DNA from: Thermaurantiacus tibetensis
Lineage (GTDB): Bacteria; Pseudomonadota; Alphaproteobacteria; Sphingomonadales; Sphingomonadaceae
NCBI RefSeq assembly: GCF_015354055.1
Contig: NZ_JACHTM010000004.1
Span: 1-64,000, forward strand
DNA: 64,000 bases
Direction: 5' to 3'
The position numbers and the translations under genes were made by a program. The notes under the pieces are model-generated. The model saw only the letters and a list, made by a program, of their open reading frames with translations. It was not told the DNA's origin and ran no database searches. Below are positions 16,029-25,076 of this stretch, in pieces (positions within the stretch are counted from its first letter, which is position 1; each line of letters begins with the position of its first letter).

Positions 16029-17024
16029 TTACGGCACGAGCACGAGCTTGCCGGTGTTGCCGCCGGTGTAGAGGAGGGTCAGCACCTCCGGGAAGCGGTC
16101 GAGGCCGTGGCGCACGTCCTCGACAGCGACGATGCTCCCGTCGGCCAGGCCGGCCATGATGTCGGCCCGCGCCTCGGCGTAGCGGGCGGCATAGTCCCAC
16201 ACGACGAAGCCTTCCATGCGCGCCCGCTGGACGAGAAGGTTCAGGTAGTTGCGCGGCCCGCGGATGCTGGCGAAGTCGTTGTAGCCGGAGATGGCGCCGC
16301 AGATGACGACGCGGGCGCGGCGGGCAAGCAGCGACATCGCGGCCTCGAGGATCTCGCCCCCCACGTTGTCGAAATAGACGTGGATGCCCTCCGGCACGGC
16401 AGCCGCGAGCGCCGGGCGCACCGGGCCCGCCTTGTAGTCGATGCAGACATCCGCGCCGAAGCGTTCGGTGACAAGACGGCACTTCTCCGGCCCGCCGGCG
16501 ATCCCGACGACCCGGCAGCCGTGGCGCTTCGCAAGCTGGACGACGAGGCCGCCGACCGCGCCGGCGGCTGCCGAGACGACGACGGTCTCGCCCGGCTGCG
16601 CGGCGCCGACGTCGAACAGGCCGAACCAGGCCGTCATCCCCGGCATGCCGAGCACGCCGAGCCACCGCTCGAACGGAGCGACCGCAAGGTCGATGGGTTC
16701 GAGGTCCCGGCCGCGCACGCAGGCGAGCCGCTGCACGCCCATGCCGCCCATCACCGTGTCGCCCGGCTTCCAGCGCGGATCGCGCGATGCGAGGACCACG
16801 CCGGCTGCGTTGGCGCGCATCACGTCGCCAAGGGCGACCGGCGGAATGTAGCTCTTCCCCTCATCCAGCCAGCCGCGCATGGCCGGGTCGAGGCTGATTG
16901 CCTTCACCTCGACGAGCACCTCGCCCTCGGCCGGTTCGCGGGCCGGCTCGTCGGCGATGGTCCAGGTCTCGGGCCCCGGCAGCCCCGTGGGGCGCCGCGC
17001 AAGTCTCACCGTGCGGTTGGTCAT
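16029..17024 (-). CDS. CurA-type NADP-dependent oxidoreductase (zinc-free MDR family)
   Basis: This is a medium-chain reductase that reduces activated double bonds of alpha,beta-unsaturated ketones with NADPH, related to curcumin reductase and prostaglandin reductase. GMPGMTAWFGLFDVG, VVSAAAGAVGGLVVQLAK (Rossmann), FDNVGGEILEAAM and AISGYND are hallmark segments of this subgroup. No structural zinc cysteines are present. ATG 17024 is favoured over the longer upstream frame because GGAGGAGCGGAG lies just before it and residues after it (MTNRTVRLARRPTG) start the family homology. It overlaps the flippase stop in an ATGA junction. Confidence 0.92.
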   Translation of the reverse strand: MTNRTVRLARRPTGLPGPETWTIADEPAREPAEGEVLVEVKAISLDPAMRGWLDEGKSYIPPVALGDVMRANAAGVVLASRDPRWKPGDTVMGGMGVQRLACVRGRDLEPIDLAVAPFERWLGVLGMPGMTAWFGLFDVGAAQPGETVVVSAAAGAVGGLVVQLAKRHGCRVVGIAGGPEKCRLVTERFGADVCIDYKAGPVRPALAAAVPEGIHVYFDNVGGEILEAAMSLLARRARVVICGAISGYNDFASIRGPRNYLNLLVQRARMEGFVVWDYAARYAEARADIMAGLADGSIVAVEDVRHGLDRFPEVLTLLYTGGNTGKLVLVP

Positions 17025-18460
17025 CTCCGCTCCTCCCGTGCCTTTCGTACCAGAAGCTTGTCCGCCTCGGTAAAGGCGAAGCGCCACATGAGGAAGAAGA
17101 AGATGGCCGGCAGCCCGAAGCCGGTCGCGAACATGTGCGCGGCCTCAGGGAGCAGCAGGAGGGTGGCCCAGCCGTAGAGGAACGCCGGGACGGCGCAGGC
17201 CAGGATGGAGAGGCGCCACATCGGCACGGCAGTGCCGAGCGTGCGCACGAGAAGGATCTGCTTGGCAACGGCCATGACCAGCATGGCGGCAAGGAGGCCG
17301 GCGGCCGCTCCGGCGCCGCCCCAGGCCGGCACGAGGGCGACCGCGACGGCGGCCTCGAGGGCAAGGGCCGCCATGCTGATGGCGAGGTTCAGATGGCGCC
17401 GCGTGTAGATGAGCGCCGACTCGGCGATCGAGGCCTGGCTTGCGGCAAGCTCCGCCAGCAGCAGCAGGACGAGGACGATGCCGCCGACCGCGAACTCCGG
17501 GCCGAACAGGCCCATAGTGCCTCGGGCGGCGATGCCGATCATCATCACCACGCAGAGCTGGATGGTGATGACCCAGAAGCCCACCTGGGAGAGGTGGCCG
17601 GCGGCCTCGGCGTGGCGGTTGGCGGCGAGCGCGCGCGAGAGGAGCGGCGCAAGGATGGGGTCGAAGCTGGTCCGAAGGCGCCCGGCGAGCGAAGCAATCT
17701 GCTGGGCGACGTAGTAGATGCCGACCACCTCGGCCGAGGCGAGGCGGCCGAGGATGAAGAGGTCGAGCCGGCGCGACGTCCAGTCGATGACGTCGGCACC
17801 GGCGACCGGCAGATTCTCGCGCGCCATCGCCGTCATGCGCGCGAGGCTCGGGCGCCAGCCCCGGGGCCGGCCGAACTGGCGCACCGCCGGACCCCAGGCC
17901 ACGAGCGATGCCGCAACGAGCGCGAGAACATAGGCGAGCAGAAGGCCCGCCGGGCGCAGCGGCGTGAACCAGAGGCCGATGGCGGCGATCGAGAGCACCC
18001 AGGGCTCGATGAGCGAGCGCGAGAGCACCTGCACGTCGATCCGCTTGTGGAAGGCGAGGCCTGACAGCAGCAGATCGAGGACCGCGATCAGGATGACGAG
18101 GAGGGCAAGGAAGCGTTCCGCCTCGAAGCGGAGCCCGCTTGGGAAGAGGAGGCCGGGCAGGAGGGCCAGCGCCGTCGCTATGACGGCCCCGGCACTCACG
18201 ATGAGCAGCATCGCGTCGGCGAGCACATGGGCGTCGGGCTGGCGGCCGCGGGCAAGCGCCAGCGCGATGCCGCGCTTCAGGCCGACAAGCGCGAGGGCCG
18301 CCGCGAACTCGACCGTGATGGTGGCATAGGCGAAGCGGCCGAGCTCCTCGGCGCCGTAGAGCCGGCCGCCCACCACGAGGAACGGGATGCGCGCGATGAG
18401 GCGCATGACGTAGCCGAAGACATTCTGCCGGCCGCCGCTCGCCAGTTCCGCGCTGGACAT
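17021..18460 (-). CDS. Oligosaccharide flippase / Wzx-like membrane protein
   Basis: The 479-residue protein is almost wholly hydrophobic with about 12-14 predicted membrane segments. It starts ASGGRQNVFGYVMRLIARI, the MOP-superfamily opening of PST-type polysaccharide exporters. RLDLFILGRLASAEVVGIYYVAQQ is the diagnostic central stretch (seen here as LDLFILGRLASAEVVG). Such proteins flip lipid-linked glycan units across the inner membrane. No glycosyltransferases are adjacent, so its glycan is unknown. It may serve the envelope polysaccharide genes near 34-38 kb. It is co-oriented with, and coupled to, the CurA-type reductase. Confidence 0.88.
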   Translation of the reverse strand: MSSAELASGGRQNVFGYVMRLIARIPFLVVGGRLYGAEELGRFAYATITVEFAAALALVGLKRGIALALARGRQPDAHVLADAMLLIVSAGAVIATALALLPGLLFPSGLRFEAERFLALLVILIAVLDLLLSGLAFHKRIDVQVLSRSLIEPWVLSIAAIGLWFTPLRPAGLLLAYVLALVAASLVAWGPAVRQFGRPRGWRPSLARMTAMARENLPVAGADVIDWTSRRLDLFILGRLASAEVVGIYYVAQQIASLAGRLRTSFDPILAPLLSRALAANRHAEAAGHLSQVGFWVITIQLCVVMMIGIAARGTMGLFGPEFAVGGIVLVLLLLAELAASQASIAESALIYTRRHLNLAISMAALALEAAVAVALVPAWGGAGAAAGLLAAMLVMAVAKQILLVRTLGTAVPMWRLSILACAVPAFLYGWATLLLLPEAAHMFATGFGLPAIFFFLMWRFAFTEADKLLVRKAREERR

Positions 18461-18552
18461 GGACGCCGCTATGGGCAGGCGCGCCGCACTTGGGAAGCGG
18501 CCGGGCGCGCGCCCCGCTTTCCTTCCCCCGGCCGTTGCGGCAGGGCGGCCAC

Positions 18553-19902
18553 ATGCGGGTCCGCACCTCTCATCTGCTCGCCTGGTGCGGGCCCTGCCTG
18601 CCGCTTGCCGCCATCGGGCTGCCGCTCGTCGTCTACCTGCCCCCGCACTATTCGGGAACGCTCGGTCTCTCGATCGGCACCGTCGGCTTCCTGTTCGCGG
18701 CCGTGCGGCTCCTCGACATCCCGCTCGACCCGCTCCTCGGCGCGCTCATGGATCGCACCCGCGGCCGCTTCGGCCAGTTCCGGCCCTGGCTGGTGGCAGG
18801 CGCGGCAGTGCTGGCGCTCGGCGTCTGGCTCCTCTTCATGGCCCCTCCCGGCGTCAGCGCCTCGGCTGCCTTCGCCTTCCTCTTCCTGCTCTATCTCGGC
18901 TACTCCATGGCGGGCCTCGCCCAGACGAGCTGGGGCTCGCGACTGTCGGCCGACTATGCCGAGCGGGCGCGCATCTTCGGCTGGTGGACCGCGATGAACG
19001 TGCTCGGCACCATCCTCGTCCTCGTCATCCCGCCGCTGGTGCTCAACTTCGCTGCTGGCGGGCCCGGTGCGGGCGTCCACGCCATGGGCTGGTTCATCAT
19101 TGTCCTGCTGCTCCCCGCCGCGCTGGTGGCCGCGCTCGCGGTTCCCGAGGGCGCAGCGCCCGGGGCGGCCCACCAGCTCTCCCTTGCTGCCGCCCGCGCC
19201 GTCCTGGCGGACCGGCGGATGCTCCTCCTGCTTGCCGTCGACCTGCTCGCCTCCGCGGTGCCGGCGGTCACCGGCGCGCTCTTCCTCTTCTTCTTCACCG
19301 AGGTGAAGGGCTACAGCCCGGCCGACACTTCCGTCCTCCTCCTCTTCTACTTCGTCGCGGGGCTGGCCGCCGCGCCCCTCTGGATCCGGCTTGCCACCCG
19401 CATCGGCAAGCATCGGGCAGTGGCGCTCGCCCTCGGCTGGATTGGCGCGATCCAGCTCCTGATCCTCGTGCTGCCCGAGGGGAACGTCCCGCTTGCCGGC
19501 GCCGGCATGGCGCTTGCCGGCCTGCCGTTCGCCGCGCCCGTCTTCCTGCTGCGCGCGATGCTTGCCGACCTCCTGGATGCCCAGCGGCTCGACCGGCTCG
19601 AGGCTGCCGCCGAGGACCGGGACACGACCGGGCTCGCCTACGCCTTCGTGACCGCGACCGCCAAGCTCGGCTATGCCGTGCCGGTCGGCCTCCTCTACCC
19701 GCTGCTTGGCCTGTTCGGTTTCGACCCTGCCCCCGGCGCCCGGAACGAGGGCGCTGCCCTGTCGGGGCTCACGGTCCTCTTCCTCGTGCCGCCGCTCCTG
19801 TTCGGCCTCGCCGGTGCGCTCCTCGCCTGGCGCTGGCCGATCACGGCCGACGCCCATGCCGAAATCCGCCGCCGGCTCGAGGCCTCAGCCAAGCCCGCGT
19901 GA
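18553..19902 (+). CDS. GPH-family MFS transporter
   Basis: This is a twelve-helix secondary transporter of the glycoside-pentoside-hexuronide:cation symporter type. Family marks are IPLDPLLGALMDRTRGRFGQFRPWLVAGA (the D-P-x-x-G-x-x-x-D-R motif after helix 2, partly shown as DPLLGALMDRTRGRFGQ) and a second half with ATRIGKHRAVALALGW. The 449-residue length fits. The start ATG 18553 follows AGGGCGGCC; upstream codons are not family-like. The substrate cannot be inferred. Its last 18 nt overlap the convergent pepN gene. A 92-nt space separates it from the divergent flippase gene. Confidence 0.85.
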   Translation: MRVRTSHLLAWCGPCLPLAAIGLPLVVYLPPHYSGTLGLSIGTVGFLFAAVRLLDIPLDPLLGALMDRTRGRFGQFRPWLVAGAAVLALGVWLLFMAPPGVSASAAFAFLFLLYLGYSMAGLAQTSWGSRLSADYAERARIFGWWTAMNVLGTILVLVIPPLVLNFAAGGPGAGVHAMGWFIIVLLLPAALVAALAVPEGAAPGAAHQLSLAAARAVLADRRMLLLLAVDLLASAVPAVTGALFLFFFTEVKGYSPADTSVLLLFYFVAGLAAAPLWIRLATRIGKHRAVALALGWIGAIQLLILVLPEGNVPLAGAGMALAGLPFAAPVFLLRAMLADLLDAQRLDRLEAAAEDRDTTGLAYAFVTATAKLGYAVPVGLLYPLLGLFGFDPAPGARNEGAALSGLTVLFLVPPLLFGLAGALLAWRWPITADAHAEIRRRLEASAKPA

Positions 19903-22458
19903 GACGACGTCGAGAAGGTCGCGCGAGAGCCCGGGAGCCTCTGCCAGCCGTTCGAGCGCGGCCTTCATCGCCGCGTCGAGAGGTGGGGCCATCCGCTTCC
20001 ACCGGGTGAGCGCCTGGGCCACGCGGCTCGCGACCGAGGGGTTGAGGCGGTCGAGCGCCAGCGCCGCCTCGGCGACGAACGCATAGCCCTCCGCGCAGTT
20101 GAACCGCAGCTGGTTCGCAGTGAAGCCAAGGAGGAGCGCGCGGGCCCGGTTCGGGTTCGCAAGGTCGAACGCCGGATCTTTCGCAAGCTCGCGGACCACG
20201 GCAAGCGTGTCCGCCCGCGTCGAGCCGGCCTGAACTGCGAACCACTTGTCGAGCAGCGTCGGGTCGCTGCCGTGCCACGCGCGGAACAGGCGGAGCGCCT
20301 CGAGCCGCTCGACCGCATTCGACGAGGCCAGGGCGGTGAGCGCCGCCATCCGGTCGGTCATGCCGCGGCTGTCGGTGAACATGAGGAAGGCGGCTGCAGT
20401 CGCTTCGTGCGCGTCGGTTGCCATGAGGGCGGAGAGCGCCACGCCGCGCAGGCGCCGCTGGCCCTTGGCCGCCGGCGAGAGGTCGCGCGGGTCGGGGCTG
20501 CCTGCGTGGAACGCTTCCCAGAGCGCGGCCTCGCAGCCAGCGAGGATGGACCGGCGCAGCGCCTCGCGCGCTGCGTGGATGGCAGGCGGGTCCACCCGCT
20601 CCATCCGGTCGCCGACGAGCGCCTCGGACGGTAGCAGGATGGCCTCGGCGACGAACGCCGGGTCGCGGTCCCGCCCTGCGAGGGTGCTGGAAACCGCTGC
20701 CACCACGTCGTCGTGGCCGACCGGCTCGCCCCGTTCGATGCTGCGCAGCATGGCCAGCAGCATCAGGCGCTGGAGCGCATCGTAGCGGGCGAAGGGGTCG
20801 TCGTCGTGCGCAGCAAGGATCGCGAGCTCGGCGGGCTCCGGATCGGGGGACAGGAGCACGGGGGCGGAAAAGCCGCGGTTGATCGAAAGAAGGGTCGGGC
20901 CGGTGACCCCCTCGAACCGGACCTCCGTCTCGCGTTCGGCAAGTGTCACGAGGGTCGGGCCGGCCAGCCGGGTGCCGTCCGGCCCGAGCAGCGCCACCTC
21001 GAGGGGAATGGGGAGCGGCGGGGCGTCCGCACCTGCAACCGGGTTCGCCTGCGAAAGGCGCAGCACCGTGCCGGCCTCCGCCGGCTCGAGCCGCGCCTCG
21101 ACCCGGGGCGTGCCCGCCTGCCGGTACCAGCGGCGGAACCGCTCTGCGTCCAGCCCCTCTGCTGCCATCGCGGCGAGGAAGTCGTCGATGGTGGCGGCCT
21201 TGCCGTCGTTCGCGGCGAAGTAGCGGTCGGCAGCGCGGCGGAAGGCGTCCGCGCCGAGCAGCCGGTGCATCATGCGGATGAGCTCGGCGCCCTTGTTGTA
21301 GACGGTTGCCGTGTAGAAGTTGGAGATCTCGAGATACTGCTCCGGCTGGACGGGGTGGGCAAGCGGCCCCGCGTCTTCGGGGAACTGGAAGGCGCGCAGG
21401 CTTCGCGCTTCCTCGATGCGGCGGACGGCCGGCGAGCCCAGCCAGTGGGTGAACTGCTGCTCGCGGAAGACGGTGAAGCCTTCCTTCAGCGACAGCTGGA
21501 ACCAGTCGCGGCAGGTGACGCGGTTGCCTGACCAGTTGTGGAAATACTCGTGTGCAACCACCGCCGCGACGGCGTCGAGGTCGAAGTCGGTCGCGGTCTC
21601 CGGGTCGGCGAGGATATAGCGCGCGTTGAAGATGTTGAGGCCCTTGTTCTCCATCGCGCCGAAGTTGAAGTCATGGACGGCGACGATGTTGAACACGTCG
21701 AGGTCATACTCGCGGCCGTAGGCCTCCTCGTCCCAGCGCATCGCCGCCTTGAGCGCCTCCATGGCATGGGCGCATCGCGGCACGTCATCGGGCGCCACCC
21801 AGATCGCGAGCGCCACTTCCCGGCCGCTTCGCGTGACGAAGCGGTCCCTGAACGCCTCGAGCCGGCCTGCGACCAGCGCGAAGAGGTAGGAAGGCTTGGG
21901 GAAGGGGTCGTCCCACTCGGCGAAGTGGCGGCTGCCGGGGAGATCGCCGGAGGCGCCGGGGTTGCCGTTCGAGAGCAGCACCGGGAAGGCCGTGCGGTCG
22001 GCCTCGAGCCGGACGCGGAAGCGGGCGAGCACGTCGGGCCGGTCGGGGAACCAGGTGATGCGGCGGAAGCCCTCGGGCTCGCACTGGGTGCAGAGGTTGC
22101 CGCCCGAGGCGTAGAGGCCCATGAGCCGCGTGTTGCCCTCGGGCCGGATGGCGCTCGTGGTCTCGACGACCGCGCGATCGGCGGCGGGCGCCAGCCGGAG
22201 CCCGGCGGAGAGGTCATTCGGCACCGGCTGCGGCGCGCCGTCGACGTGGAGGGCGAGCAGTTCGAGCTCTTCCCCGTCGAGCACGAGCGGCCGGTCGTGG
22301 GTGCCGTTCCGGACAACCGCGAGCCGGGCGTGGACGAGGGTGCGCCGGGGGTCGAGCTCGAAGCGGAGGTCGACCGTCTCGACCAGCCAGTCGGGCGGCC
22401 GGTAGTCGGCGAGGCGGGTGGGCATCGGCACGGCCGAAGGGGTGCGGGGGCTCTCCAT
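19885..22458 (-). CDS. pepN: Aminopeptidase N (M1)
   Basis: PepN is the main broad-specificity cytosolic aminopeptidase. The 857-residue protein shows GAMEN at 267-271 (substrate N-terminus binding), the zinc site HEYFH at 303-307 with E326 in SLKEGFTVF, and a complete C-terminal alpha domain. Length and the string NWSGNRVTCRDWFQL place it in the bacterial PepN group rather than ERAP-like enzymes. ATG 22458 (MESPRTPS) is the likely start; a second candidate, MPTRLADYRPP, is 11 codons in. It is convergent with the GPH transporter. Confidence 0.97.
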   Translation of the reverse strand: MESPRTPSAVPMPTRLADYRPPDWLVETVDLRFELDPRRTLVHARLAVVRNGTHDRPLVLDGEELELLALHVDGAPQPVPNDLSAGLRLAPAADRAVVETTSAIRPEGNTRLMGLYASGGNLCTQCEPEGFRRITWFPDRPDVLARFRVRLEADRTAFPVLLSNGNPGASGDLPGSRHFAEWDDPFPKPSYLFALVAGRLEAFRDRFVTRSGREVALAIWVAPDDVPRCAHAMEALKAAMRWDEEAYGREYDLDVFNIVAVHDFNFGAMENKGLNIFNARYILADPETATDFDLDAVAAVVAHEYFHNWSGNRVTCRDWFQLSLKEGFTVFREQQFTHWLGSPAVRRIEEARSLRAFQFPEDAGPLAHPVQPEQYLEISNFYTATVYNKGAELIRMMHRLLGADAFRRAADRYFAANDGKAATIDDFLAAMAAEGLDAERFRRWYRQAGTPRVEARLEPAEAGTVLRLSQANPVAGADAPPLPIPLEVALLGPDGTRLAGPTLVTLAERETEVRFEGVTGPTLLSINRGFSAPVLLSPDPEPAELAILAAHDDDPFARYDALQRLMLLAMLRSIERGEPVGHDDVVAAVSSTLAGRDRDPAFVAEAILLPSEALVGDRMERVDPPAIHAAREALRRSILAGCEAALWEAFHAGSPDPRDLSPAAKGQRRLRGVALSALMATDAHEATAAAFLMFTDSRGMTDRMAALTALASSNAVERLEALRLFRAWHGSDPTLLDKWFAVQAGSTRADTLAVVRELAKDPAFDLANPNRARALLLGFTANQLRFNCAEGYAFVAEAALALDRLNPSVASRVAQALTRWKRMAPPLDAAMKAALERLAEAPGLSRDLLDVVSRGLG

Positions 22459-22506
22459 CCCGATGGCGCTAGGCCCGCCCGCGCTGCTCCACAAGCCGGA
22501 AGGCGC

Positions 22507-23268
22507 TCACCCCCGCCGGGCAAAGGCGAGGCCGGCCGCGAGCCCAAGCCCGAGCGCAAGCGCCACGGCCGTGAGGCCGTAGGCGAAGCCGTGGCGGTGG
22601 GCGAAGAGCCAGATGGCGCGCTCGAACCCGGTCTTGTCGATGATGATGGGGGCGGTTGCCCGCGCCCGCACCCGGCCGTCGCGGATGAGGTAGATCTCGG
22701 CACGATAGTCGCCCACCGGCACTGCCGAGGGGATGGGGATGCGCGCGCGGTAGAGGACGTCGGCGGTGATGCGCACGCCATAGGGCTGCTCGACATAGAG
22801 CCCGGCCTTCCGGCGCAGGGCAAGAAGGCCGTCCTGGAAGCGGCGGCCGGTCTCGGGGTCGACGGCGGTTGCCGGCGAGAGCTGGAGGTAGGAGAGGCCG
22901 ATCTCGTAGATCGCCGCGTTGCGTTCGTCGAGGAGCTGGTCGACCGGCGCCGAGGTCGCCACCGCATAGAAGCCGGGCGCGCTCTCGAAGCGCACGGCCT
23001 CGCGGTTCACCCAGATCCCGAGCACGCGGCCCTTGCGGCGGATGGTGAGGGGCTCGGCCGGCCCGCGGATGACGATCGCGATCCCGGGCACGTCGGCAGG
23101 AAGGCGGCCGCCCGGATACTGGATGGCGCCGAAGACGAGGAGCTCTTCGCCCGCGAAGCGGTAGGAGATGTCGATCCGGCTCTGCGAGAGGTCGGCAACC
23201 AGGGTCGGCTCGGCGGCCCGCGCCAGGGCCGGAAGAAGCGCAAGAAGGAGCGCGAGGAGCGCCCTCAT
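22507..23268 (-). CDS. TIGR02186-family membrane protein
   Basis: The 253-residue protein has an N-terminal signal (MRALLALLLALLPALARA), an exported beta-rich domain (SRIDISYRFAGEELLVFGAI, AIVIRGPAEPLTIRRKGRVL) and a C-terminal membrane segment near 228-247. This matches a family of alphaproteobacterial proteins found next to TauE/SafE transporters. Its biochemical role is unknown. The start overlaps the stop of the TauE/SafE gene by 4 nt, so the two are coupled and probably act together in anion export or sensing of a sulfur compound. That role is inference. Confidence 0.85.
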   Translation of the reverse strand: MRALLALLLALLPALARAAEPTLVADLSQSRIDISYRFAGEELLVFGAIQYPGGRLPADVPGIAIVIRGPAEPLTIRRKGRVLGIWVNREAVRFESAPGFYAVATSAPVDQLLDERNAAIYEIGLSYLQLSPATAVDPETGRRFQDGLLALRRKAGLYVEQPYGVRITADVLYRARIPIPSAVPVGDYRAEIYLIRDGRVRARATAPIIIDKTGFERAIWLFAHRHGFAYGLTAVALALGLGLAAGLAFARRG

Positions 23269-24185
23269 GCGAGCGCCGTCTCGATCGAGTAGAGGTCGCT
23301 CGGGGTGAGCGTCAGGCCCACGAGCAGCCGCAGCGCGACGGCCAGCACGAGGAGCGCGAGCGCAAGGCGCAGGCGCTCGGGCGCAAGGCGCTGCGCCATC
23401 CTGGCCCCGAGCTGGGCGCCGACGACGCCGCCCACCAGCAGCAGGGCCGCAAGCACGATGTCCACCGTCTGCGACTGGACGGCGTGGAGAAGCGTGGTGA
23501 CGGCCGTCACGAACACGATCTGGAACAGGCTCGTGCCGACGACCGTCGCGGCGGCCATGCCGAGGAGGTAGAGCATGGCGGGCACCAGGATGAACCCGCC
23601 GCCGACCCCCATGATGACGGTGAGCACGCCGACGAGGGCGCCGATGAGGAAGGGCGCGAGCGGCGAGATGTAGAGGCCGGAACGGGGAAAGCGCATCCGC
23701 CACGGGAGCACGGCAACCAGCGGATGGTGGCGGCGCGTCGGCCGGGGCGCGGGGGCCCCCGACCGCAGCCGGCGCAGCGCGGCCAGCGACTCCTTCAGCA
23801 TGAGGAGGCCGATGGTGCCGAGAAGCGCCACGTAGGTGAGGCCGATCACCACGTCGACCTGGCCGATGGTCTGGAGGCGCTGGAAGAGGAGGGAGCCGGC
23901 AGCCGCCCCCACGAGCCCGCCGCCCACCATGACGAGCCCCATCTTCACGTCCACGCCGCCCGCCCGGTAATGGTTGAGGGCGCCCGAGACCGACGCGCCG
24001 GTCACCTGGGTGGCGGAGGACGCGACGGCGATGGCTGGCGGAATGCCGTAGAAGATGAGGAGGGGCGTGGTGAGAAACCCGCCGCCCACCCCGAACATGC
24101 CGGAGAGGAAGCCGACGCCGAGCCCCAGCGCCACGATCACGAGCGCGTTGACCGACATCTCGGCGATCGGGAGGTAGAGATCCAC
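23265..24185 (-). CDS. TauE/SafE-family sulfite/organosulfur exporter
   Basis: The 306-residue integral membrane protein has two repeated halves, each with the family glycine-rich motif: GLGVGFLSGMFGVGGGFLTTPLL near 20-42 (shown in part as LSGMFGVGGGFLTTPLL) and GVLTVIMGVGGGFILVPAML near 185-204. These proteins export sulfite, sulfoacetate or related anions. About eight membrane segments are visible. The TIGR02186 gene follows with a 4-nt overlap. Nothing nearby names the substrate. Confidence 0.9.
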   Translation of the reverse strand: MDLYLPIAEMSVNALVIVALGLGVGFLSGMFGVGGGFLTTPLLIFYGIPPAIAVASSATQVTGASVSGALNHYRAGGVDVKMGLVMVGGGLVGAAAGSLLFQRLQTIGQVDVVIGLTYVALLGTIGLLMLKESLAALRRLRSGAPAPRPTRRHHPLVAVLPWRMRFPRSGLYISPLAPFLIGALVGVLTVIMGVGGGFILVPAMLYLLGMAAATVVGTSLFQIVFVTAVTTLLHAVQSQTVDIVLAALLLVGGVVGAQLGARMAQRLAPERLRLALALLVLAVALRLLVGLTLTPSDLYSIETALA

Positions 24186-24216
24186 GACCGTCCGCTTATC
24201 GGGCGAAGGCGGCAGC

Positions 24217-24251
24217 GAAAAGGCGCCGCCGACCCGGCCGCGGCGGCGCCT
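24217..24251 (-). terminator. Intrinsic terminator of the PEP-CTERM gene
   Basis: AGGCGCCGCCG (24221-24231) and CGGCGGCGCCT (24241-24251) form a perfect 11-bp stem with a 9-nt loop. Read on the minus strand it ends in GGCGCC followed by TTTTCG, a short T tract. It lies about 43 nt past the PEP-CTERM stop at 24294 and before the TauE/SafE start, so it should separate the two leftward transcription units. Confidence 0.75.
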
Positions 24252-24293
24252 CCCGGGCCGGCCGGCGTTCCCGCGCGGCCGGGGTGCCCCAGG

Positions 24294-24935
24294 TCAGGCG
24301 ATGACGGTTGGCACCACGCCGTCGCGCCGGCGCCGGCGCATCGCCCAGCCGACGAGGCCGAAGCCGGCAACCAGCATCGCCCAGACGCCGGGCTCGGGAA
24401 TGACGCCGGCCGCGATGTTGTCGAACTCGAAGCTGTTCTGCCCCGAGGTGAAGACGATGCGGTTGACCGGCGTCGCCCCGAACTGGAAGAGGAAGCGGGC
24501 GTTGGCGTTGGGGTCGGTGCCGGAGCCGTTGGCGACACCCGGTGCCGCGAGCGCCGAGCCGGTGAAGCTCGCGACGAGGCCGGAGGGCCCGAAGAAGCGG
24601 ACAAGGTTGGTCGGGTCGAGCGAGCCGACGTCGAACGAGACCGAGCGCAGGAGCGGGGTGTCGATGATCGCCGTCTCGAGCGGCGTGCGGCGCACCGACA
24701 TGTAGAGGCTCGGGTTGCCCGGAAGCGGCCGCGCGATGCCGGGGATGAGCCCCGCCGCGCCGCTGTAGACCCCGGCATTGCCCGAGACGGTGAAGCCGGG
24801 GGCGGGCGGCGCGTCGAAGGTGACGGCGAGGATTTCGCCGGGGGCAAGCGTGCCATAGGGCGCCTTCACGAACGAGACGGCGCCAGCAGCAGAGGCGAGC
24901 GTGGCGGCTGCGGCAGCAGCAAGAAGGATGCGCAT
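24294..24935 (-). CDS. Secreted PEPxxWA-CTERM protein
   Basis: The 213-residue product has a signal peptide (MRILLAAAAAATLASAAGA) and a C-terminal sorting tail: IPEPGVWAMLVAGFGLVGWAM followed by RRRRR (tail shown as PEPGVWAMLVAGFGLVG). Exosortase recognises such PEP tails, removes them and may attach the protein to an outer polysaccharide. The middle is a beta-rich domain of unknown function with no recognised catalytic motif and no cysteine. The start was set at the signal peptide Met; an upstream in-frame ATG is possible. In 24936-25076 toward trmFO, a perfect hairpin CCGGCG-CTC-CGCCGG lies at 24994-25008 and no clear promoter is visible. Confidence 0.85.
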   Translation of the reverse strand: MRILLAAAAAATLASAAGAVSFVKAPYGTLAPGEILAVTFDAPPAPGFTVSGNAGVYSGAAGLIPGIARPLPGNPSLYMSVRRTPLETAIIDTPLLRSVSFDVGSLDPTNLVRFFGPSGLVASFTGSALAAPGVANGSGTDPNANARFLFQFGATPVNRIVFTSGQNSFEFDNIAAGVIPEPGVWAMLVAGFGLVGWAMRRRRRDGVVPTVIA

Positions 24936-25076
24936 GGACCTGACTCCTGACGGGTGTTGCCGTCGAGTTACGGCGGACAAGCGCGCGCTCCAACCGGCGC
25001 TCCGCCGGATTCACGATGATTGACATTGCGTTAGGCATCTTTGTCCGGGACCTTGCCGAGGCGGGCCACGCGCGCC

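Noticed and set aside
25020-25025. TTGACA as a -35 element for trmFO
   Set aside because: No acceptable -10 hexamer lies 16-18 nt downstream, so the match is probably chance.
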